From Hyphomicrobiales bacterium (GTDB lineage: Bacteria > Pseudomonadota > Alphaproteobacteria > Rhizobiales > Beijerinckiaceae), in the NCBI GenBank assembly GCA_017302635.1, contig JAFLCX010000001.1, positions 682,001 through 746,000 of the forward strand: DNA of 64,000 bases, written 5' to 3'. Under the pieces are notes generated by a model. It ran no database searches, was not told the DNA's origin, and saw nothing but the letters and a program-made list of their open reading frames with translations. Position numbers and translations under genes: made by a program. Positions 25,808 through 35,050 of this stretch are shown here, in pieces; the first letter of the stretch is position 1, and the number at the start of each line of letters is the position of its first letter.

Positions 25808-26586
25808 GACAGTCCGGCCTTTTTGCGCGCTTCATTCTCCTGTTGGCTCTCGCGGCTCTGCCACGCCCCTCCTCAGCGCAGGAAATGGTGGTGACACTCT
25901 CGACGCGCGAAGTCGCGATCACGTCCAACTTCACTGGTGCCGAGATCACCGCTTTCGGACTGATCGAGCGGGACGCCCGCTTCGCCACTCGAGCCGCTCC
26001 GTTTGATGTGGTGGCGACCGTGCAAGGCCCGGCTGGCGAGGTGCTGTTGCACCAGAAGGACAGGTTTGGCCCCATCTGGCTGACCGCCGCCCGAAAACGG
26101 TTCGGCGGCGTTCCGCTTTATTTCGCCCTGCTTTCAGCCAGACCTCTGGCCGAGATCGCCGATGCCGATACCGCAGCGCGCCTGAAATTGGGGCTGGAGC
26201 ACTACTTGACGCTGCCTCCGCCCCTTTCCTTGCAGCAGGGGCGGGAGGATGCCGGCTTTCGCGATGCGATGCTGCGTTTGCGCGCCGAGGAAGGGGCCTC
26301 GATCATCGATGCCTCTGCCGTCACGATGATCCGCCCGAATCTCTTCACCGCCAAGGTGCAATTGCCCGGCAAGGCTCCGACAGGTCTCTATCTGATCAAC
26401 ATTTCGGTGCTGTCCGAGGGCGTCGTTCTGCGCACGGTGCAGTCGGGGTTTGTGGTGCGCAAGGTTGGCATCGACGGATTGCTCGCCAATGCGGCGCGCT
26501 CGCAACCTGGCTATTACGCGCTCACGACCATCCTCATGGCAATTCTGCTCGGCTGGATCGCCAATATCATCTTCCGGCGAGATTGA
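25804..26586 (+). CDS. TIGR02186 family (Alph_Pro_TM) membrane-anchored periplasmic protein
   Basis: The product is 260 residues. A signal peptide (FARFILLLALAALPRPSSAQ) precedes a mostly beta periplasmic domain containing VVTLSTREVAITSNFTGAEI and KDRFGPIWLTAARKRF. A single C-terminal membrane helix (ALTTILMAILLGWIANIIF) ends in two basic residues, so the bulk lies in the periplasm. The family is of unknown function and largely restricted to Alphaproteobacteria. Translational coupling to the TSUP transporter (ATGA overlap) suggests it assists or regulates that transporter, which is inference. Confidence 0.85.
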   Translation: MRQSGLFARFILLLALAALPRPSSAQEMVVTLSTREVAITSNFTGAEITAFGLIERDARFATRAAPFDVVATVQGPAGEVLLHQKDRFGPIWLTAARKRFGGVPLYFALLSARPLAEIADADTAARLKLGLEHYLTLPPPLSLQQGREDAGFRDAMLRLRAEEGASIIDASAVTMIRPNLFTAKVQLPGKAPTGLYLINISVLSEGVVLRTVQSGFVVRKVGIDGLLANAARSQPGYYALTTILMAILLGWIANIIFRRD

Positions 26587-26650
26587 TGAAGACGGGCAGC
26601 CGGCAGCCGGAATCTTGACATTTTGCCAGAAATCCCCGAAGGAAAAGCCA

Positions 26651-26683
26651 GAACGGCCGCCCGCTTGGGCGGCGTTCTTTTTT
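26651..26683 (+). terminator. Rho-independent terminator after the TSUP-TIGR02186 pair
   Basis: Hairpin GAACGGCCGCCC / GGGCGGCGTTC with loop GCTT, followed by six T after a C. It lies 65 bp past the TIGR02186 stop and before argD. Confidence 0.88.
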
Positions 26684-26741
26684 CTGCTTCCGCTTTTCCG
26701 TCACTTCTTCAAACGAGAGGACCTCTGGTCAGGACCCTGCC

Positions 26742-27983
26742 ATGAACACATCGCTCAAAGCCGTCCCGGGCGGCACGAAGGTTGAACCGAACTCGCACTC
26801 GGCCATGATGCCGACTTACGCGCGCGCGGAACTCGCCTTCGAGCGAGGAGAGGGGCCTTGGCTCGTGAGCACGGAGGGGCGCCGTTATCTGGATTTCGCG
26901 GCCGGCATTGCTGTCAACGTTGCGGGGCATGCGCATCCGCATCTCGTGAAGGCCCTCACCGAGCAGGCAAACAAGCTCTGGCATGTCTCCAACGTCTACC
27001 GGATTCCGGAAGGCGAGAAGCTTGCCAGACGCCTGACGGACCTCACCTTCGCGGATGTGGTTTTCTTCACGAATTCCGGGGCGGAAGCGCTGGAATGCGC
27101 GATCAAGACCGCCCGGAAATATCACGCCGCGAACGGCAATCCCGAGCGCTACCGTCTGATCACTTTCGAAGGCGCTTTTCATGGGCGCACGCTGGCAACC
27201 ATCGCCGCGGGTGGGCAGAAAAAATATCTTGAAGGCTTTGGCCCTGCGGTCGAAGGTTTCGATCAGGTTCCGTTTGGCGACCACAAGGCTGTGGAAGCCG
27301 CGATCGGCCCGGAAACCGCCGGCATCCTTGTCGAGCCCATCCAGGGCGAGGGCGGCGTGCGGGTCCTGCCGCCGCAATGCCTGCGCGGCTTGCGCGAACT
27401 CTGTGACAAACACGGCATCCTGCTTGTGCTCGATGAAGTGCAGTCTGGTGTCGGTCGCACGGGCAAACTCTTCGCCCATGAATGGTCGGGTATCACGCCG
27501 GATATCATGGCGGTGGCCAAAGGCATCGGCGGTGGGTTTCCCATCGGGGCCTGCCTCGCGACGCGCGAGGCCGCGAAAGGCATGGTGGCCGGCTCGCACG
27601 GTTCAACCTATGGCGGGAACCCTCTCGCGACCACAGTCGGCAATGCCGTTCTTGACCTCGTAACTGCGCCCGGTTTTCTTGAGAACGTCTCGCGCACGTC
27701 GTTGCTGCTCACGCAGCGGCTGGCGGAGCTGAAGGATCGTTTTCCGGGCGTCATCGCCGATGTGCGCGGCACAGGCCTGCTGATGGGCCTGAAAATGGTG
27801 GTTCCCAACACCGAATTCGTCGCAGCCCTGCGCGATGAGGGCTTGTTGACGGTGGGCGCCGGCGAGAATGTCATTCGCCTGATACCCCCACTCATCATCG
27901 GCGAGGCCGAAGTGCGAGCGGCCACCGAAGCCATCGAACGCGCAGCGACCAAATTCGCCGCCAAGGCCAGCACCGCGGCTTGA
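26742..27983 (+). CDS. argD: Acetylornithine/succinyldiaminopimelate aminotransferase
   Basis: The product is 413 residues, close to the usual 390-400. Class III aminotransferase features are [38 protein letters not shown] (phosphate loop), [33 protein letters not shown] and [18 protein letters not shown] with the PLP-binding Lys. It converts N-acetylglutamate semialdehyde to N-acetylornithine in arginine synthesis and can serve lysine synthesis. It is followed by a terminator-like hairpin and then argF. The 17-residue shorter start at MMPTYAR is possible, but 26742 is kept. Confidence 0.95.
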   Translation: MNTSLKAVPGGTKVEPNSHSAMMPTYARAELAFERGEGPWLVSTEGRRYLDFAAGIAVNVAGHAHPHLVKALTEQANKLWHVSNVYRIPEGEKLARRLTDLTFADVVFFTNSGAEALECAIKTARKYHAANGNPERYRLITFEGAFHGRTLATIAAGGQKKYLEGFGPAVEGFDQVPFGDHKAVEAAIGPETAGILVEPIQGEGGVRVLPPQCLRGLRELCDKHGILLVLDEVQSGVGRTGKLFAHEWSGITPDIMAVAKGIGGGFPIGACLATREAAKGMVAGSHGSTYGGNPLATTVGNAVLDLVTAPGFLENVSRTSLLLTQRLAELKDRFPGVIADVRGTGLLMGLKMVVPNTEFVAALRDEGLLTVGAGENVIRLIPPLIIGEAEVRAATEAIERAATKFAAKASTAA

Positions 27984-27994
27984 GCGCCCCGACA

Positions 27995-28023
27995 GCGCGC
28001 CCTTGCCGAGGGCGCGCCTTTTT
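27995..28023 (+). terminator. Hairpin with T-run between argD and argF
   Basis: An 8-base perfect stem (GCGCGCCC and GGGCGCGC, loop TTGCCGA) followed by CTTTTT lies 12 bp past the argD stop and 25 bp before the argF start. It looks like a functional terminator, so argF may have its own promoter or be expressed by partial read-through. Confidence 0.85.
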
Positions 28024-28047
28024 CCATTTCACCTCCCAAGTGATGTC

Positions 28048-28989
28048 ATGAACTCGACCCGCCTTCCCGCCGGCTACCGGCATTTTATCGATCTTTCCGA
28101 TCTCGCTCCCGAGACAATCCGGGCCATCTTGGACATGGCAAGGGCGCTGAAATCGCGCCGTCGGGCACCACTCGAAACCGACCGGATTCTCAAGGGCAAG
28201 AAGATCGCGATGATCTTCGAACAACCCTCATTGCGCACCCGCATGAGTTTCGATGTCGGCATCCGTGAACTCGGCGGGCAGTCGATCATGGTGACCGGCA
28301 AGGAAATCGAACTGGGCGAGCGCGAAACCATCGCCGATACGGCGCGCGTGCTCTCGCGCTACGTCGACGGCATCATGATCCGGATGCTGAATCACAAGCA
28401 ATTGCTGGAGCTTGCAGAGCATGCCACCGTTCCGGTGCTCAACGGCCTGACGAAAACCTCGCATCCTTGCCAGGTGATGGCTGATGTTCTCACTTTCGAG
28501 GAGCACCGCGGGCCGATCCAGGGCCGCATGATCGCCTGGACCGGGGACATGAACAACGTTCTGCGCTCATGGGTGCATGCCTCGGCCAAGCTCGGCTTCT
28601 CGATGAAAATTGCGACGCCCGCTGAACTTTCTCCGCCCGACGAACTCGTGGATTGGGCGAAAGCCAACCGCGCACGGATCGAATTGATGCGTGACCCGGC
28701 GGAAGCCGTGAAGGGCGCGGATTGTGTCGTCACCGATAGCTGGGTTTCGCTCGGCGATACCGATGGCGGGCGGCGCCATAACCTGCTCAAGCCCTATCAG
28801 GTCAATGAAACCCTGATGAAAGAAGCGCCCGCAGCGGTGTTCATGCATTGCCTGCCTGCCAAGCGCGGTGAAGAGGTCACTGACGCCGTGATCGACGGGC
28901 CGCAATCGGTCGTTTTTGACGAGGCAGAAAACCGCCTTCATGCGCAGAAGAGCATCCTCGCCTGGTGCTATGGCGCGAGCCACACCTGA
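28048..28989 (+). CDS. argF: Ornithine carbamoyltransferase
   Basis: The product is 313 residues from the ATG at 28048. The carbamoyl-phosphate site reads [15 protein letters not shown], with Leu where Thr is more usual in the STRTR motif. [15 protein letters not shown] follows, then [11 protein letters not shown] (ornithine loop) and [15 protein letters not shown] with the catalytic HCLP. It makes citrulline from ornithine and carbamoyl phosphate in the cytoplasm. It follows argD, and hslO begins one base after its stop. Confidence 0.95.
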   Translation: MNSTRLPAGYRHFIDLSDLAPETIRAILDMARALKSRRRAPLETDRILKGKKIAMIFEQPSLRTRMSFDVGIRELGGQSIMVTGKEIELGERETIADTARVLSRYVDGIMIRMLNHKQLLELAEHATVPVLNGLTKTSHPCQVMADVLTFEEHRGPIQGRMIAWTGDMNNVLRSWVHASAKLGFSMKIATPAELSPPDELVDWAKANRARIELMRDPAEAVKGADCVVTDSWVSLGDTDGGRRHNLLKPYQVNETLMKEAPAAVFMHCLPAKRGEEVTDAVIDGPQSVVFDEAENRLHAQKSILAWCYGASHT

Positions 28990-28990
28990 C

Positions 28991-29965
28991 ATGGCGGAGT
29001 CTTCAACCAACCTTGATGCGCTGCCCCTCAGCGCCGATGACATCGTTCTGCCCTTCCGGGTGGAGGCGCTGGATACGCGCGGGCGTGCGGTGCGGTTGGG
29101 CTCCGTTCTCGACTCGATTCTGGCGCGCCATGATTACCCGCGCGTGGTCGAGCGGCTCCTCGCGGAAGCCATAACCCTGACGGCTCTGATGGGATCGTCA
29201 CTCAAGTTTGAGGGCCGCTTCCAGCTTCAGACCAAGAGTGATGGCCCGGTTTCGATGCTCGTGGTCGATTTCATGACCCCCTCGGATATCCGCGCCTATG
29301 CAAGCTTCGATGCGGGTCGGGTTGGCACCTTGCCGCGCCCGGCCGGTGATGCATCCTTGCTCGGCTCCGGCTACCTGGGTTTCACCATCGAGCAGGGCGC
29401 ACAGCAGACGCGGTACCAGGGCATCGTGGCGCTCGACGGACAGGGTCTTGAAGCCGCGGCGATGCAGTATTTCAAGCAATCGGAGCAGATACCCTCCGCC
29501 ATCCGCATCGCCGTCGCCGAGGAGCAACTGGCGGGCGGCGGTGGTGCTCGCCACCGCTGGCGCGCGGGCGGCATTCTCGCGCAGTTTCTACCCACTGCTC
29601 CTGAGCGGATGCGCCAGGCTGATCTCGATCCCGGCGACGCGCCCGCCGGTGTGCCACGCCATGAAATCGCCGAGGATGATGCCTGGATCGAGGCGCGCAG
29701 CTTCGTCGAAACCACCGAGGATATCGAGCTTGTCGACCCCGAACTCGGGCTCGACCGCCTGCTCTATCGCCTGTTCAACGAGCGTGGCGTGGCGGTATCA
29801 AACCCGATGCTCTTGCGCGATCAATGCCGCTGCTCGGAAGAGCGCATCCATGAGATGCTAAGACAATTCAAGGCCGAGGATCTCGCTGAAATGCGCGAGG
29901 AGGATGGCTTGATCGGCATCACCTGCGAATTCTGTGCGCGCCGCTACCGGCTCAGCCTCGGCTGA
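28991..29965 (+). CDS. hslO: Redox-regulated chaperone Hsp33
   Basis: The product is 324 residues from the ATG at 28991. The N-terminal chaperone core starts VLPFRVEALDTRGRAVRLGS, and the C-terminal zinc switch shows a CRC motif (DQCRCSEERI) about 30 residues before CEFC (GITCEFCARRY), the four Cys of the family. Oxidation releases zinc and activates holdase activity. A single C separates the argF stop from this start, so the two genes are coupled, an arrangement common in Hyphomicrobiales. It ends 37 bp from the convergent apaG. Confidence 0.94.
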   Translation: MAESSTNLDALPLSADDIVLPFRVEALDTRGRAVRLGSVLDSILARHDYPRVVERLLAEAITLTALMGSSLKFEGRFQLQTKSDGPVSMLVVDFMTPSDIRAYASFDAGRVGTLPRPAGDASLLGSGYLGFTIEQGAQQTRYQGIVALDGQGLEAAAMQYFKQSEQIPSAIRIAVAEEQLAGGGGARHRWRAGGILAQFLPTAPERMRQADLDPGDAPAGVPRHEIAEDDAWIEARSFVETTEDIELVDPELGLDRLLYRLFNERGVAVSNPMLLRDQCRCSEERIHEMLRQFKAEDLAEMREEDGLIGITCEFCARRYRLSLG

Positions 29966-30002
29966 TTGTCAGCGATACGAAGGCGCACACAGGGCTTCAA
30001 GC

Positions 30003-30395
30003 TCAGTGCACCGAGCGCCGCTCGTCCGGCATATCGAGCGAGAAAGCCGGGATCGCGACTTCGATCCGCGTGCCGTCGGCACTCACCATGTCGTAGGTGC
30101 CGACCATCAGGCCCTGACTCGTTTTGAGCGGGCACCCCGATGTGTAGTTGAAGCTCTCACCCGGCTTCAATATCGGCTGCTCGCCTACAACCCCCGGCCC
30201 GCGCACGTGCTCGACCCGCCCGAGCCCGTCGGTGATCTGCCAGTGTCGGCTGCGCAACTGGACGACCTTGTCTCCGAGGTTGCGGATACGGATCTGGTAG
30301 ATCCAGAAATACTCCCCCGCTTCCGGATCCGAGCGCTCTGGCTCGAAAACGGGCTGGACGATGACCTCGATTCCTTCGGTGACGGCGCGATACAT
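30003..30395 (-). CDS. apaG: ApaG (Co2+/Mg2+ efflux-associated) protein
   Basis: The product is 130 residues, the family norm, from the ATG at 30395 with CGGAG nine bases upstream. The immunoglobulin-like beta fold shows EYFWIYQIRIRNLGDKVVQL, SRHWQITDGLGRVEHVRGPG and MVGTYDMVSADGTRIEVAIP. ApaG is widespread and linked to metal homeostasis and Ap4A metabolism, but its molecular role is unsettled. The very long open frame extending upstream to 31484 is a shadow of the dCTP deaminase gene. The dcd-like gene diverges across 192 bp. Confidence 0.93.
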   Translation of the reverse strand: MYRAVTEGIEVIVQPVFEPERSDPEAGEYFWIYQIRIRNLGDKVVQLRSRHWQITDGLGRVEHVRGPGVVGEQPILKPGESFNYTSGCPLKTSQGLMVGTYDMVSADGTRIEVAIPAFSLDMPDERRSVH

Positions 30396-30587
30396 CGAGA
30401 ACTCCGTGGCACAGGCTAAAAACATGGTTCCCGGCACACGCGGCGTCAATCCGGTTTGAATTTCATGCCTGCTCAAAATCCGTGGGGACAGGACGCTCTG
30501 CCCGATTGCCGCGTGATGAGTGCTCCTGTAGCCAAGTTTGTGGCATATCAAGGCGAGGCAATCTCTGTGGCAGTTCAGGCGGTCCGA

Positions 30588-31685
30588 ATGGCTGAGAAAC
30601 CGGCATCCGGCATTTTCTGCGATGCCATGATCGAGGCGATGGTGGCCGCAGGCGCGATCCGCCCCGGCCTGCCGCTTGCGCCCGGGCAAGTGCAGCCGGC
30701 GAGCCTGGATCTTCGGCTCGGCAAGCGGTGCTGGCGCATCCGCGCGAGCTTCCTTCCGGGGCATTCGGGCCGTGTGACCGATCGCATCGCGGCCTATGCC
30801 TTGCACGAGATTGACCTCACAGTGGGCGCGGTGCTGGAAACCGGCTGTGTCTACATCGCCGAAGTGCTGGAGGACCTCGCACTGCCGGATGATGTTGCCG
30901 CTTCCGCCAACCCGAAAAGTTCGACCGGCCGTCTGGATGCGTTCACGCGTGTGATCTGCGATGGCGCAGCGGCTTTCGACACCATTGCGCCCGGTTATCG
31001 CGGCCCTGTCTTCGCCGAGATTTCGCCGCGCACCTTCCCGGTTCTGGTGCGCACGGGCAGCCGCCTGTCGCAAATCCGGTTCCGGCGGGGGCAGGCCCGC
31101 ATCGACGACAAGGCGCTCATCGCCCTGCATCAGCGCCAGCGCCTCGTGGATCGCGACGCCGCCCTCATTCAGGATGGTGTGGTGCTCTCGGTTGATCTCG
31201 CAGGTTTCGATCGCCATAGCCTCGTCGGCTATCGCGGGAAGCGTCATACCGGGCTCGTCGATGTTGACAGGCCAGGTGCTTACCGCAAGGCGGATTACTG
31301 GGAACCGATCACGCTTTCCGGCACCCGTGAACTTATTCTCGATCCGAACGAGTTCTACATTCTCGCCTCCAAGGAGGCCGTGCACGTCCCGCCGGATCAT
31401 GCGGCGGAAATGGTGCCGTTCGACGCGCTGATGGGTGAATTCCGTGTGCATTATGCGGGCTTTTTCGATCCCGGATTCGGGCATGCGGCCTCGGGCGGAA
31501 CCGGCTCGCGCGCCGTGCTCGAAGTGCGCTCGCGCGATGTGCCGTTCATCATCGAGGACGGGCAGGTTGTCGGCCGCCTGATCTATGAGAAAATGGCCGG
31601 GCTGCCGACTGCGCTCTATGGCGGAGCGCGCGCCTCAAATTATCAGGCACAGGGCCTCAAGCTCTCCAAGCACTTCGTGGATTGA
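30588..31685 (+). CDS. dcd: Two-domain dCTP deaminase (2'-deoxycytidine 5'-triphosphate deaminase)
   Basis: From the ATG at 30588 (AGGCGG upstream) the product is 365 residues, about twice the single-domain enzyme. The first half shows QVQPASLDLRLGKRCWRIR, and PKSSTGRLDAFTRVICDGA carries the Dcd signature (SS-x-GR...). The second half has a related fold beginning at GFDRHSLVGYRGKRHTGLVD and ending FIIEDGQVVGRLIYEKM. The enzyme makes dUTP from dCTP for thymidylate synthesis. The long duplicated form is typical of Alphaproteobacteria. Earlier in-frame starts at 30456 were rejected as unlike the family N-terminus. Confidence 0.88.
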   Translation: MAEKPASGIFCDAMIEAMVAAGAIRPGLPLAPGQVQPASLDLRLGKRCWRIRASFLPGHSGRVTDRIAAYALHEIDLTVGAVLETGCVYIAEVLEDLALPDDVAASANPKSSTGRLDAFTRVICDGAAAFDTIAPGYRGPVFAEISPRTFPVLVRTGSRLSQIRFRRGQARIDDKALIALHQRQRLVDRDAALIQDGVVLSVDLAGFDRHSLVGYRGKRHTGLVDVDRPGAYRKADYWEPITLSGTRELILDPNEFYILASKEAVHVPPDHAAEMVPFDALMGEFRVHYAGFFDPGFGHAASGGTGSRAVLEVRSRDVPFIIEDGQVVGRLIYEKMAGLPTALYGGARASNYQAQGLKLSKHFVD

Positions 31686-31726
31686 GCGAAGGGGCGTGGG
31701 CCCGTGAGCCCCCCGCCCTTGTTGCC

Positions 31727-32506
31727 TCAGGTTTTGACCTTCAGCCGCTCCATCTCCGCGCGAATGGCACGCAGTTCGGCGAGCACGTTTTCCATCTCCC
31801 TGGGATCGTGCAGCAGCTTTGGCGCATCAGCCCCCTTCTCTTCATCGAGCGCACTGACAACAACACCGATGAAGAGGTTGAGCATCATGAAGGCCGAGAG
31901 CAGGATGAAGATCACGATATAAGCGATGGCGTAGGGGTGCTTTTCCATCAATGGCTTGGCAATTCCACCCGACCAATCATCGAAGGTCATGATCTGGAAA
32001 AGCGTGTAAGCCGTGGAGCCAAGTGAGCCGAACTGCTCCGGGGATGTGGCACCAAAGAGCTTAGTGCCCATCACCGCGAAGACGTAGTAGATCAGTCCCA
32101 TCAGCAGCATGATCGATCCCATGCCCGGGATGGCGGTGATGAGGCCCCCAACGACGCGCTTGAGCGAAGGAATGGCCGTCACCAGCCGCAACAGGCGCAG
32201 CACGCGCAGGGCGCGAAGCACCGACAGGGAACCGGTGGCTGGCAGCAAGGCGATGCCGATGACGATCAGGTCGAAGATGCTCCAGGGGTCTCGGAAGAAT
32301 TCCCCCCGTTTCACCACCATACGCGCCGCCAGTTCGGCCACGAAAATCCAGAGAAAGATCGTGTCGATGATATGCAGTAGGCGGCCATATTCAGCCATGA
32401 TGCTGGCGCTGGTTTCGAGACCCAGGGTGATGGCATTCAGCACGATGAGCACGATCACAAAGCGCTCCAGTTGCGGGCTCTCGACGATTGCTCTCAGGCG
32501 ATCCAT
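31727..32506 (-). CDS. Voltage-gated-type single-repeat ion channel (NaChBac-like fold)
   Basis: The product is 259 residues, a full-length six-helix channel subunit. S1-S3 occupy about residues 15-90. S4 (SVLRALRVLRLLRLV) has Arg at 98, 101, 104 and 107, the spacing of a voltage sensor. The S5-pore-S6 part follows, with the selectivity filter at 174-180 reading TFDDWSG and S6 FMMLNLFIGVVVSAL. A C-terminal helical tail (REMENVLAELRAIRAEMERL) can form the coiled-coil tetramer bundle. The filter has two adjacent Asp where sodium channels of this group have Glu-Ser, so calcium or mixed permeability is possible. It stands alone, convergent with dcd. Confidence 0.9.
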   Translation of the reverse strand: MDRLRAIVESPQLERFVIVLIVLNAITLGLETSASIMAEYGRLLHIIDTIFLWIFVAELAARMVVKRGEFFRDPWSIFDLIVIGIALLPATGSLSVLRALRVLRLLRLVTAIPSLKRVVGGLITAIPGMGSIMLLMGLIYYVFAVMGTKLFGATSPEQFGSLGSTAYTLFQIMTFDDWSGGIAKPLMEKHPYAIAYIVIFILLSAFMMLNLFIGVVVSALDEEKGADAPKLLHDPREMENVLAELRAIRAEMERLKVKT

Positions 32507-32723
32507 GCCAATTCTCTCTTGCTAGCCGGGACAGGGCGCGACGATGCGCGAAAGCGCGCGGCCAAGTCGAGCCAGCTTCCGACTTCCTGCCGAACTTTCC
32601 ACAGAACTGATCGAGACGACGGCTCTCGAAAACCTCGACACCTCGCCGAGTTGCGGCGGGGAATTTCTCCGGTAGAATGAAAGTCAGGCGCGCCTGAGGT
32701 TGCCGCAACCGGGATGCAAACAG

Positions 32724-32900
32724 ATGCCCGATATCCGATCTGAACCGAAGAACTCAATCCCGCGCACTTTGGCGAGCGACAAGGCCCTGGTCTGGTTCGG
32801 GCTCATTGCCTTGAGTGCGCTGGCCGTGACCCTCTGGTCGCAGGCCGGTCTCGATGTTTTCGCCTCAGCGATGGCCGGACTCTGGGCGCTCTGTTTCTGA
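32724..32900 (+). CDS. Possible small single-span membrane protein
   Basis: A 58-codon ORF from the ATG at 32724 encodes a basic N-terminus and one hydrophobic stretch (ALVWFGLIALSALAVTLW). It resembles small uncharacterised membrane proteins, but no family is recognised. Its last 36 bases overlap the 3' end of the convergent glycosyltransferase gene. No strong ribosome-binding site is visible, so it may be spurious. Confidence 0.35.
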   Translation: MPDIRSEPKNSIPRTLASDKALVWFGLIALSALAVTLWSQAGLDVFASAMAGLWALCF

Positions 32901-34829
32901 GGGAGCGGCACTGGGTGCCAGCGCATCTCGCAGGTCGCCAACGCCGCCTTCGGATTTCATCAGACCATGCGGAGTCTTGTGCCAGTGATAGGGCCGCGTG
33001 ACGAGTTCGAACAAACCACGCCAAGCGCAGAACGAAATCAGCGCGTAGATCGCCGGAGCGAAGAGAATGGCCGGTGCCAGACGCAACGAACGGCGTTTCG
33101 CAAGGGCCATCAGCGGCGGAATGGTTTCGAGCAGGAGCGCCATCCCGAGACTTGAGATCAGGGCTGCATCGGCCATTCGCTGGAACAGATTGCCCTCGAG
33201 GAGCGGGAGATCGCTCTGCACCCGGAGGAGAAAGGCCAGAACCACCAGCGGCAGCAGCAGAGCCCCCAGCACGACAGATAATCCGATCAGGCTGATCGCC
33301 AAGGCGCGGAACGGGCCGAGTTCGCCCAAAAGGTCGCGCGGGGCGCGGGCCTGAACAAGGGCGGTTTGCATCCAGCCTTTCATCCAGCGTGTGCGCTGGT
33401 TCAGCCAAAGACCCAGCGTGGTGGGTGCTTCTTCCCATGTGGTCGAGGGCAAGTCACCAATCCGGTGCCGCAATCTCGCGAGGCGAATACCGAGATCAGC
33501 GTCCTCCGTGACATTCCACGCATCCCACGCACCGACACGTCGCAAGGCCTCAAGCCGGAAGTGGTTGGAGGAGCCCCCGAGCGGCACCGGCAAGCCGAGC
33601 CGAGCAGAACCGGCCTTGATGGTATCGAAGAGAGCCGCGTAATCGACCGCAAAACGCCATGCGAGCCAGCCATCATACGGATTGGCGATGCCGAGGCGGG
33701 CCTGAAGACAGGTCATTTCGCGTGGTGACGCAGCGAAGGTGGCTGCCGCGCGACGAAGCTGATCAGGCTCCGGCGCATCCTCGGCATCATAGACAACCAG
33801 CAGATCGCCTGTCGCGAAAGGCAACGCTGCGTTCAGGGCGCGCGGCTTGGTCCGCGGCTTGCCGGGCGGCACGGTCACGATCGAAATGAACCTCGGCAAA
33901 CTCGCCCGGCGCTGACCGAGAGCATCGCGCGTTTCGCGATCATCCTGCTCGACCAGAAGCAGGATTTCGAGCCGATCGCGCGGGTAGTCGATGCGGTTGA
34001 GCCGGCTGATCAGGTCATCCAGCACCCTCGCCTCCCGATAGAGCGGCACCAACAGGGTGTAACGGGGCAGATCAGCTTCCGGCAGCGGTTTGGCGGCGCG
34101 CGCATCGGGCCACGCCGCAGCAGATGCGCCCAAGGCGCACAAGGCTGCGAGAACAAAGATCGTGCCCAGCACGAGGGGTATGACGGCCACCAGAACAGCC
34201 GGCTCCACCATCAGCATGGCGAGTACAGCCCCGGTGATCAGTGTTCCGGCCACCATCGCAGCGCGACGCGCCGTTTCGCCATGTTGAGCTCGAGGCCGGG
34301 CCGAAAAATTTTCGGGCAACGTTTCGGATGCCTGTTTCGAAAGGCGTTCGCCCCCTTCTTGCAAAAGAGCATCAATCAGGTTCTGGCGGCGGACCAGCCC
34401 AACACGGCCGTGTGGCAGGACGATCCGACCCTCTGCCAGCGCTCGGATCACCGCGCCACCGGGAGAAATTACGCGCCCGATATCGCGACCATCCCGCAGT
34501 TTCGCGCGGAAGGAGGAGAGCCTGATGCTTTCGCCGATATCGGTTCCGCGCTGCGGCAGCGGAGCTTCATCCAGCACAACGGCATCGAGCCGGGCAGCGA
34601 CTTCGCGCAGAAGCACGCCTTCATCAATCCAGCCTTCGTTGAGACCAAGATCGATCAGATCCGACCCGAGAACCTGCGCCCGGCGGGCTTCATCCAGCAG
34701 ACGCTCACGCGGCACGCCGCAGGCCAGCAACAACTCGCCGATGCGAAAGCGCGGAACAGCCGCCGGACGGATCGCAGGTGATGGTGGAACCGAGGCAACG
34801 AGGCGGGGAGGAACACTGGAAAAGGGCAT
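32865..34829 (-). CDS. Membrane glycosyltransferase family 2 with N-terminal MshEN-like domain
   Basis: The product is 654 residues. The first about 170 residues look like one to two copies of the GspE/MshE N-terminal domain (FRIGELLLACGVPRERLLDE, DLGLNEGWIDEGVLLREVAA), the fold that binds c-di-GMP in MshE. Two membrane helices lie near 190-235, then a GT2 domain with TLLVPLYREARVLDDLI, VVYDAEDAPEPDQLR (DxD-like), NVTEDADLGIRLARL (TED) and LNQRTRWMKGW (QxxRW). A further three to four helices follow (ALAISLIGLSVVLGALLLPL). It is a processive polysaccharide synthase-type enzyme of the inner membrane. The product is unknown; control by c-di-GMP is an inference from the N-terminal domain. Confidence 0.82.
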   Translation of the reverse strand: MPFSSVPPRLVASVPPSPAIRPAAVPRFRIGELLLACGVPRERLLDEARRAQVLGSDLIDLGLNEGWIDEGVLLREVAARLDAVVLDEAPLPQRGTDIGESIRLSSFRAKLRDGRDIGRVISPGGAVIRALAEGRIVLPHGRVGLVRRQNLIDALLQEGGERLSKQASETLPENFSARPRAQHGETARRAAMVAGTLITGAVLAMLMVEPAVLVAVIPLVLGTIFVLAALCALGASAAAWPDARAAKPLPEADLPRYTLLVPLYREARVLDDLISRLNRIDYPRDRLEILLLVEQDDRETRDALGQRRASLPRFISIVTVPPGKPRTKPRALNAALPFATGDLLVVYDAEDAPEPDQLRRAAATFAASPREMTCLQARLGIANPYDGWLAWRFAVDYAALFDTIKAGSARLGLPVPLGGSSNHFRLEALRRVGAWDAWNVTEDADLGIRLARLRHRIGDLPSTTWEEAPTTLGLWLNQRTRWMKGWMQTALVQARAPRDLLGELGPFRALAISLIGLSVVLGALLLPLVVLAFLLRVQSDLPLLEGNLFQRMADAALISSLGMALLLETIPPLMALAKRRSLRLAPAILFAPAIYALISFCAWRGLFELVTRPYHWHKTPHGLMKSEGGVGDLRDALAPSAAPSETERPESGHR

Positions 34830-34973
34830 GCAATCATCAACGCACGGCCTTCTGCCGCCAATATAATCAGCGACATACGAGGCGATCTGTCAATGCTTCT
34901 TCAGGACGAGCTTCACCCGGAATGAGACGGCAAAGATTCCGGCTGGATTTTTGCCGGGAAACAGGATATTAGA

Positions 34974-34992
34974 TATACTCATGTTGAGCATA
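34974..34992. promoter_or_regulatory. Palindromic operator candidate upstream of nadA
   Basis: TATACTCATGTTGAGCATA is a 19-base inverted repeat with one mismatched arm pair and centre TGT, 58 bp before the nadA start. Its AT-rich setting suggests it overlaps the promoter. The position suits a NAD-responsive repressor such as NadQ or NrtR, which control nadABC in other Proteobacteria, but I cannot confirm the match to a known motif. Confidence 0.6.
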
Positions 34993-35050
34993 ACATTCGG
35001 GCCGGCGCGGCCTGAATGTTGTGGAATGGATGGCCGGAAAGGGTTCGACC

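Noticed and set aside
30396..31484. Long upstream extension of apaG on the minus strand
   Set aside because: It covers the dCTP deaminase gene in antisense; ApaG is normally about 130 residues and has a good ribosome-binding site at 30395.
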